Notes under the pieces: generated by a model
The model's database searches: none
What the model was told of the DNA's origin: nothing
The model's input: the letters and a program-made list of their open reading frames with translations, nothing else
Source of the DNA: Stenotrophomonas sp. Marseille-Q4652
GTDB lineage: Bacteria; Pseudomonadota; Gammaproteobacteria; Xanthomonadales; Xanthomonadaceae
Length of the DNA: 64,000 bases
Assembly (NCBI RefSeq): GCF_916618915.1
Contig: NZ_CAKAKE010000001.1
Location: 3,083,001-3,147,000, forward strand
Reading direction: 5' to 3'
Shown here: positions 58,474 to 64,000 of the stretch, in pieces
How positions within the stretch are numbered: position 1 is the first letter of the stretch
How the letters are laid out: every line of letters starts with the position of its first letter
Translations under genes and position numbers: made by a program

Positions 58474-58521
58474 ATCCGGATGAAGAGATGTATGTTCTCT
58501 TATATCCGTATGAAGAGATGT
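58474..58521. repeat. Two 18-bp direct repeats upstream of the TonB receptor
   Basis: ATCCGGATGAAGAGATGT (58474-58491) and ATCCGTATGAAGAGATGT (58504-58521) differ at one base and their starts are exactly 30 bp apart, three DNA turns. They lie between divergent queD and the receptor, where a TTGTCC (58469) / TATGTT (58491) promoter could overlap them. They are likely operator sites for an unidentified regulator. Confidence 0.7.
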
Positions 58522-58591
58522 CATTAGCCGTGGCTTGTTCCGGCATGACCCAATGCGGACCTCCCCCTCGTTCGTGCAGGTGCAGTCCCCG

Positions 58592-61234
58592 ATGTTCAAC
58601 AAGACCACCCTCTCGGCCGCATTGAGCGCGGCCCTGGCCACTTCATCCCCCGCTTTCGCCGAAACCGCTGCTCCTGCCGACGGCAGCAAGACCCTGGCGG
58701 CCGTGCAGGTCACCGGCTCCAACATCAAACGCACCGAAACCGAGGGCGCCAACCCGGTGCAGGTGATCAGCCAGGAGCAGATCGCCGAATCGGGCAAGCT
58801 CACCGTCGCCGACCTGCTGCGCTCGATCTCGGCCAACACCGGCAACTCGACCAACGAGACCACCAACAACGGCTGGTCCTCTGGCGCCGCCGGCATCGGC
58901 CTGCGCGGGCTGAGCACCAAGAACACGCTGATCCTGCTCAACGGCCGCCGCCTGGCCAATTACGGCTTCCCCAACGGCGGCCTGTCGGACACCTTCGTCA
59001 ACCTCAACGCGCTGCCGCTGGTGGCGGTCGAGCGCATCGAGGTGCTCAAGGACGGCGCCAGCGCGGTGTATGGCTCGGACGCGGTGGCCGGCGTGGTCAA
59101 CATCATCACCCGGCAAAGCTTCGAAGGGGCCGAGATCGGTGGCAGCATCGGGCGCTCGGGCGAGGGCGACATGGACACGCAGACCGTCAAGTTCGTCGGC
59201 GGCATCGGCGACCTGGACGAGGACGGCTACAACATCCTGGTCTCGCTGGAGGGCTACAACCGCGACCGCCTGGATCACAGCCAGCGCGGCCTTACCGCCT
59301 CGGGCGACTACAGCCACCTGCCCGGCGGCACCCGCAGCGGCTGGTCGGCCAAGGGCGCGCGCTTCCTGGTCGGCGGCGTGTCGGTGCCGTTCCTCGATGC
59401 CGACGGCAACTGCCCGGACGGTACCGTGCTCACCGCCAGCGCGCCGATCGACGGCCGTGCCGGCGATACCTGCGCCTACAACCTCAACGACTACAGCACC
59501 CTGATTCCCTCGACCAAGCGCTGGCAGGCCTACGTCAACGGCACCTTCCGCCTCAATGACAGCGTCGATGCGTTCGGCGAGGTGCTCTACAGCGACATCA
59601 AGGGAACCTCGTGGTTCGGCTCCAGCCCGTACTTCACGCTGGAGTCCGGTCGCTTCGCGCTCAACGCCGACACCGGCCTGGCCGAACCGATCCCGGCCAT
59701 CCTGCCGGCATCCAATCCGTACAACCCGTACGGCCGCGATGTGTCGCTGGAGTACACGTTCTTCAACCTCGGCCCGACCTTCAAGACCAACCGCTCCACC
59801 GCGCTGCGCGGCGTGGGTGGCCTGCGCGGCAAGGGCGAGGTGTGGGACTGGGAAGTGGCCGCGTTCGGCGCCAGCAGCCGCGAGCGCGAAACCGTGTCCG
59901 GCGGCTTCGCCAACCGCTGGGCGCTGGCCGACGCGCTGGCAACCGGCAGCTACAACCTCGTCGATCCGGCCGCGACCCCGCAGTCGGTAATCGACTCGAT
60001 CGCGTTGTCCACGCTGCGTCCGGCCGATTCCAAACTGTACGGCGTCGACGCCAAGGCCACCCGCACCCTGGCCGAACTGGAGCACGGCAGCGTCGGCTTC
60101 GCCGCCGGCTACGAGTTCCGCCACGAGAAGCTCGACTCCTGGAACCCCTGGCAGATCGACGCCGGCCTGCAGATCCGCCCGGCCATCGCCGAGGTGCACG
60201 GCGAGCGCGACGTGCATGCCGTCTACGCCGAGGTCGTGGCCCCGCTGGCGCGCGGGCTGGAAGTGGACGCGGCGGTGCGCGGCGACCACTACGACGATTT
60301 CGGCAATGCGGTCTCGCCCAAGCTGGGCGTGCGCTGGCAGCCCACCGACTGGGTGCTGCTGCGCGCATCGGCCTCGCGCGGCTTCCGTGCGCCCTCGCTG
60401 TCGGAGAACTCGAACTCGACGATGATTTCCTACACAACCTCCGGTGTGATCGACCCCTACGATCCCGACCAGCCCGGCGGCCGCGTCAGCCCGACCTTCT
60501 TCACCATCGGCAACACCGATCTGGAGCCGGAGAAGACCCGCAGTTTCAACGCCGGCGTGGTGTTCTCGCCGGGTGCCAACACCTCGCTGAGCGTGGACTG
60601 GTACAGGATCAAGGTCGACAACGTGATCGGCTCGGGCAACACCACCACCATCATCGAGCGCAACGATCCGGCGGACGTGGTGCGCGATGCCAACGGCAAG
60701 CTCCAGGCCGTGTACAACCGCTACCAGAACCTGAGCGAGCTGCAGACCTCGGGCGTGGACGTGGAGCTGCGCCAGCGCTGGGCCACGGAGAACGCCGGCA
60801 CTTTCACCCTGGGCAGCGCGCTGACCTACGTGATCGACTACAAGCGCCCGCAGGTGATCGGCGGACCGCTGGTGGACTACGCCGGCTCCAACCGCGGCGC
60901 CACGCTGCCCGACACCAAGGCCACCACCACGCTGGACTGGAGCGTGGGCGACTGGCGCACGGCACTGACCTGGTACTACACCGGCGGTTACGACCAACAA
61001 GGCAGCGCCGCAGCCAGGGCGGTGCAGAAGGAAGTGGCCAGCTACAGCCAGTTCGACCTGTACCTCGGTTATGCCGGCTTCGAGGGCTGGAACCTGTACG
61101 CCAAGGTGCAGAACCTGGCCGACAGGGAGCCGCCGTTCGATGCCACCTATCCGGGCATCCGCGCGCCGTACGACTTCAGCCAGTACGACCTGCGCGGCCG
61201 CTACTTCACCGTCGGCTTCGACTACCGGTTCTGA
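58592..61234 (+). CDS. TonB-dependent receptor (large, Oar-like plug)
   Basis: An 880-aa outer-membrane receptor with a signal peptide (FNKTTLSAALSAALATSSPAFA). The N-terminal plug starts AAVQVTGSNIKRTETEGANPVQVISQEQI, with IGLRGLSTKNTLILLNGRRLANYG and VERIEVLKDGASAVYGSDAVAGVVNIIT. The barrel ends RGRYFTVGFDYRF, with a terminal Phe. This subgroup of xanthomonad receptors is large and often duplicated, and ligands are seldom known. Its neighbour, a secreted M14 peptidase 91 bases downstream, suggests peptides as ligands, which is inference. ATG 58592 gives a normal signal peptide. Two direct repeats upstream suggest specific regulation. Confidence 0.88.
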   Translation: MFNKTTLSAALSAALATSSPAFAETAAPADGSKTLAAVQVTGSNIKRTETEGANPVQVISQEQIAESGKLTVADLLRSISANTGNSTNETTNNGWSSGAAGIGLRGLSTKNTLILLNGRRLANYGFPNGGLSDTFVNLNALPLVAVERIEVLKDGASAVYGSDAVAGVVNIITRQSFEGAEIGGSIGRSGEGDMDTQTVKFVGGIGDLDEDGYNILVSLEGYNRDRLDHSQRGLTASGDYSHLPGGTRSGWSAKGARFLVGGVSVPFLDADGNCPDGTVLTASAPIDGRAGDTCAYNLNDYSTLIPSTKRWQAYVNGTFRLNDSVDAFGEVLYSDIKGTSWFGSSPYFTLESGRFALNADTGLAEPIPAILPASNPYNPYGRDVSLEYTFFNLGPTFKTNRSTALRGVGGLRGKGEVWDWEVAAFGASSRERETVSGGFANRWALADALATGSYNLVDPAATPQSVIDSIALSTLRPADSKLYGVDAKATRTLAELEHGSVGFAAGYEFRHEKLDSWNPWQIDAGLQIRPAIAEVHGERDVHAVYAEVVAPLARGLEVDAAVRGDHYDDFGNAVSPKLGVRWQPTDWVLLRASASRGFRAPSLSENSNSTMISYTTSGVIDPYDPDQPGGRVSPTFFTIGNTDLEPEKTRSFNAGVVFSPGANTSLSVDWYRIKVDNVIGSGNTTTIIERNDPADVVRDANGKLQAVYNRYQNLSELQTSGVDVELRQRWATENAGTFTLGSALTYVIDYKRPQVIGGPLVDYAGSNRGATLPDTKATTTLDWSVGDWRTALTWYYTGGYDQQGSAAARAVQKEVASYSQFDLYLGYAGFEGWNLYAKVQNLADREPPFDATYPGIRAPYDFSQYDLRGRYFTVGFDYRF

Positions 61235-61325
61235 CGATCCCGATGCCGCCGGGATCCGGCGGCGGCATCCCGCTTCCAGCGCCCAGCGCAACGGCCTACG
61301 GCCGCGTAACAAAGGGGTATTACAC

Positions 61326-63902
61326 GTGTTGCACCGTTCCTTCCGCCACTGCGCGGCCGCGCTTGCGCTGGCCGTGGCCTTCGCCGCGTCCCCGGCAAAT
61401 GCACAGAACAGCTATTACTTTCCTTCCGCGCAGCAGTTCGATGCGGCGATCCCGAGCCCGGAGCAGTTCCTGGGCTATCCGATCGGCAGCCGCTATACCC
61501 GCCACGACCAGCTGGTGGCCTACTTCACCGAGCTGGCGCGGGTCTCCGACCACGTGCAGGTCGAGCGTATCGGCCAGAGCTACGAGGGGCGGCCGCTGCT
61601 GATCGTCACCGTCACCTCGCCGGGCAACCATGCGCGCAAGGCGCAGATTGCCGCGCAACGGCAGAGCGTGGTGGATCCGGCGCAGCCGGCGCTGGGCAGC
61701 GATGCGCCAGCGGTGGTCTGGCTGGGCTACAGCGTGCACGGCAACGAGACCTCCAGCGCCGAGGCGGCAATGCTCACCGCCTATTACCTGGCCGCCAACC
61801 GCGACGCCGGTACCGCGCGCTGGCTGGACGAGGCGGTGGTGGTGATCGACCCGGCGCAGAACCCCGATGGCCGCGACCGCGCCGCCAACTGGCACAACGC
61901 CTGGGGAGGCAGCCCGGCTTCGCCGGATCCGGCCGACAAGGAACACGTGGAGCCGTTCCCGCAGGGACGGGTGAACCACTACTTCACCGACCTCAACCGC
62001 GACTGGCTGGCCCTGGCCCAGGCCGACAGCTGGCCCAAGGTCGAACATTTCCATCGCTGGTATCCGAACATCCAGATCGACTTCCACGAGATGGGCAAGG
62101 ACAGCACCTACTACTTCGAGCCCTCGCCCAGGAGCATGGAATCGCCGCTGCTGCCCAGCTCCAGTTACGAGGCCAACCACTGGCTGGCGCGCTTCCACGC
62201 GCAGGCGCTCGATGACATCGGTTCGCTGTACTACACCGGCGAGAACTTCGACAACTTCTCGCCGATCTATGGCTCGACCTATCCCGACTTCCACGGCGCG
62301 GTCGGCGTGACCGTGGAGCAGGCGTCCTCGCGCGGGCTGGTGCAGGAGTCGGTCAACGGCCCGCTGCATTTCAACTTCACCATCCGCAACCAGGTCGCCA
62401 CCGGCCTGGCCAGCGTGCGTGGCGCGGTCGAGGACAAGGCGCGGCTGGTCGCGCTGCAGAAGGACTTCTTCCGCTCGGCGCTCAAGCAGGGCGAGGCCTA
62501 TCCGGTACGCGACTGGGTGTTCGGCGACGCCAACGACAGCACGCTGACCCGGCGCCTGCTGGCGGTACTGCTGCAGCACCGGATCGAGGTGCATACGCTG
62601 GAGCGCGCGGTCGAGGTCGATGGCAAGCGCTTCGAACCGGGCTCGGCCTACGTGGTGCCGGCGCGGCAGGCGCAGTTCCGCCTGGCCCATGCCATCTTCG
62701 AGTTCACCCCGCCGGTAAAGGGCGATGTGTTCTACAGCGGCACCTCCTACGCGGTGGCACCGGCCTATGGCCTGCGCTATGCCGCCAGCAAGGGCAAGCT
62801 GCCGTCGGGCGCGCGCGTGGCCGAGGTGCCTGCAGGCAGCGGCGGTATCGCTGGCGGCAAGGCGCGTTACGCCTACGTGGTGGATGCGCGCGATTTCGGC
62901 AGTTACCGGCTGGTCGGCGGGCTGCTGGGCGAGGGCATCAGGCTGCGCAGCGCGCACCGTCCGTTCACTGCGGCCACCACTCAGGGCGAGCGCGAGTTTG
63001 GCCATGGAACGGTGATAGTGCCGGTGGCTGGGCAGGAGCTTGATGCCGCCGCGCTGCACGCGCGGGTGGATGCGATTGCCCGCCAGGCCGGGGTCACCGT
63101 GCACGTGCTGGACAGCGGCCACAGCCGCGGTGGCATCGACCTGGGCAGCGACAACGTCAAGCCGCTGCGCAAGCCGGCGGTCGCCTTGCTGGTGGGCGAG
63201 GGCGTGGCGGCGACCGAGATCGGTTCGGCCTGGTATGCGCTGGACCACGCACTGGGCCTGCCGTCGACCAGGCTGGACCTGAGCCAGCTGGCCAGCGCCG
63301 ACCTCACGCGCTACACCTCCATCGTTCTCTCCGGCGGCCGTTACGACGCGGTGCCGGAAGCGGCGGTGGCCGCGCTCAAGCGCTGGATTGCAGCCGGCGG
63401 CTCGCTGGTCACCTACGGCAGCGGCGCGCGCTGGGCGATCGACAAGGGCCTGGTCGAGGCGAAGCTGCGCCAGGGCAGCGAGGACCAGCCCGAGCGCATG
63501 GATTTCGGCACGCTGCGCGACGTGTTCGCGCTGGGCCGGGTCAGCGGCAACATCCTCAGCGCCGACATCGACACCACCCATCCGCTGGGCTTTGGCGTGC
63601 AGCAACGCCGGTTCTGGGTGAACAAGGAGAGCGGGCTGGTATTCGAGCCGGGAAAGAACCCGTTCCTCAACGTCGTGCGTATCGACGCCGAGCCGGTGGT
63701 CAACGGCTACCTTGCCGAGGACAAGCGCCAGCGCGTGGCCGGTTCCAGCTACCTGCAGGTGGTGCCCACCGGCAGCGGCAACGTGGTGCTGTTCGCCGAC
63801 GATCCGGCGCACCGCAAGTACTGGCATGGCAGCGAGCGCCTGCTGCTCAATGCGGTACTGCAGGCCAACCACCTCAACCCGCCTCGCCAGCGCGGTGAAT
63901 GA
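61326..63902 (+). CDS. Secreted M14-family zinc carboxypeptidase
   Basis: An 858-aa exported metallopeptidase. It has a signal peptide (HRSFRHCAAALALAVAFAASPANA), then the M14 domain. The HxxE zinc motif is SVHGNETSSAE with His138/Glu141; DFHEMGKDSTYYFEP provides the third ligand region; DLNRDW and NPDGRDRAANW are family features. The C-terminal half (about 400-858) is a long non-catalytic region with GLRYAASKG, a class I amidotransferase-like stretch (LVGEGVAATEIG, YTSIVLSGGRYDAV) and LFADDPAHRKYW. GTG 61326 is chosen because AAAGGGG lies nine bases upstream. It is probably cotranscribed with the TonB receptor and closed by a terminator. Confidence 0.88.
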   Translation: MLHRSFRHCAAALALAVAFAASPANAQNSYYFPSAQQFDAAIPSPEQFLGYPIGSRYTRHDQLVAYFTELARVSDHVQVERIGQSYEGRPLLIVTVTSPGNHARKAQIAAQRQSVVDPAQPALGSDAPAVVWLGYSVHGNETSSAEAAMLTAYYLAANRDAGTARWLDEAVVVIDPAQNPDGRDRAANWHNAWGGSPASPDPADKEHVEPFPQGRVNHYFTDLNRDWLALAQADSWPKVEHFHRWYPNIQIDFHEMGKDSTYYFEPSPRSMESPLLPSSSYEANHWLARFHAQALDDIGSLYYTGENFDNFSPIYGSTYPDFHGAVGVTVEQASSRGLVQESVNGPLHFNFTIRNQVATGLASVRGAVEDKARLVALQKDFFRSALKQGEAYPVRDWVFGDANDSTLTRRLLAVLLQHRIEVHTLERAVEVDGKRFEPGSAYVVPARQAQFRLAHAIFEFTPPVKGDVFYSGTSYAVAPAYGLRYAASKGKLPSGARVAEVPAGSGGIAGGKARYAYVVDARDFGSYRLVGGLLGEGIRLRSAHRPFTAATTQGEREFGHGTVIVPVAGQELDAAALHARVDAIARQAGVTVHVLDSGHSRGGIDLGSDNVKPLRKPAVALLVGEGVAATEIGSAWYALDHALGLPSTRLDLSQLASADLTRYTSIVLSGGRYDAVPEAAVAALKRWIAAGGSLVTYGSGARWAIDKGLVEAKLRQGSEDQPERMDFGTLRDVFALGRVSGNILSADIDTTHPLGFGVQQRRFWVNKESGLVFEPGKNPFLNVVRIDAEPVVNGYLAEDKRQRVAGSSYLQVVPTGSGNVVLFADDPAHRKYWHGSERLLLNAVLQANHLNPPRQRGE

Positions 63903-63937
63903 GTTTCCGGTGCAATGTCACCGGTGAAACGAAACAA

Positions 63938-63964
63938 AAAAGGCCGGGCATTGCCCGGCCTTTT
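63938..63964. terminator. Bidirectional rho-independent terminator
   Basis: AAAAGGCCGGGC / GCCCGGCCTTTT (12-bp stem) with an ATT loop. It terminates the M14 gene and, by its A-run, any minus-strand gene to the right. Confidence 0.93.
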
Positions 63965-63982
63965 CATCCTGCGTGGCGCTGG

Positions 63983-64000
63983 TCAGCCCGCGGTGCGCGG
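63983..64000 (-). CDS. C-terminal end of a gene entering from the right edge
   Basis: A minus-strand TGA (63983-63985 complement) preceded by codons for PRTAG lies 19 bases from a bidirectional terminator whose minus-strand T-run suits it. Only five codons are visible, so this is a weak call. Confidence 0.3.
   Translation of the reverse strand, partial: PRTAG

Noticed and set aside
58474..58521. Tandem MetJ boxes
   Set aside because: The repeats lack the AGACGTCT octamer core and period, so a MetJ site is not supported.

Overview
This 64 kb window is ordinary, gene-dense chromosome of a GC-rich gammaproteobacterium. It most resembles the Xanthomonadaceae (Stenotrophomonas, Xanthomonas, Pseudoxanthomonas, Luteimonas and relatives). 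Supporting evidence: an E3 subunit carrying its own lipoyl domain next to a single-lipoyl E2, a CopL-CopA-CopB copper operon, a YajQ/DUF1415 pair, oar-like TonB receptors, and many GTG/TTG starts. There are no rRNA or tRNA genes, insertion sequences, prophage or CRISPR. This is inference from gene content; no database was searched.

Layout. 0.5-2.9 kb: a coupled trio of two 16S rRNA modifying enzymes (RsmC, RsuA) and a HAD phosphatase. 2.9-9.3 kb: an SDR dehydrogenase, YajQ and DUF1415, a DMT exporter, and the methionine importer metN-metI-metQ. 9.3-14.8 kb: OmpW, a UDG-superfamily glycosylase, and aceF / secreted protein / lpd. 15.1-23.6 kb: an outer-membrane barrel, then the complete ATP synthase operon atpI-B-E-F-H-A-G-D-C behind a near-consensus sigma-70 promoter. 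23.8-26.2 kb: GtrA, glmU and a frameshifted GNAT acetyltransferase. 26.2-33.7 kb (all minus): adaptor, ATPase and two FtsX-type permeases of a MacAB-like exporter, followed by an NtrC-type regulator and its histidine kinase. 33.9-41.4 kb: glmS and a three-gene MksF-MksE-MksB (JetABC-like) condensin operon. 41.5-45.8 kb: glyoxalase I and copL-copA-copB. 45.9-53.5 kb: a Cds1-like PLP enzyme, oligopeptidase A, an SH3-domain protein, fabA-fabB, dinB and gph. 53.5-63.9 kb: btuB behind a cobalamin riboswitch, a TfoX C-terminal-domain protein with free-Met-(R)-sulfoxide reductase, bioD, a phasin, queD, an oar-like TonB receptor and a secreted M14 peptidase.

Most worth a second look: (1) the glmS-linked condensin operon, which has the three SMC-complex subunits but no adjacent JetD/MksG nuclease; (2) the exporter operon, which ends in its own sigma-54 activator and kinase and starts at a GG-N10-GC sigma-54 promoter with TGTCCGC/GCGGACA palindromes about 70 bp upstream, implying a self-contained circuit; (3) two 18-bp direct repeats in the promoter region of the TonB receptor at 58.6 kb; (4) a one-base frameshift inside the acetyl-CoA motif of the GNAT gene after glmU.

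Most intergenic gaps are short. Rho-independent terminators with a shared GGCCCGGC-type stem close many units, often bidirectionally.
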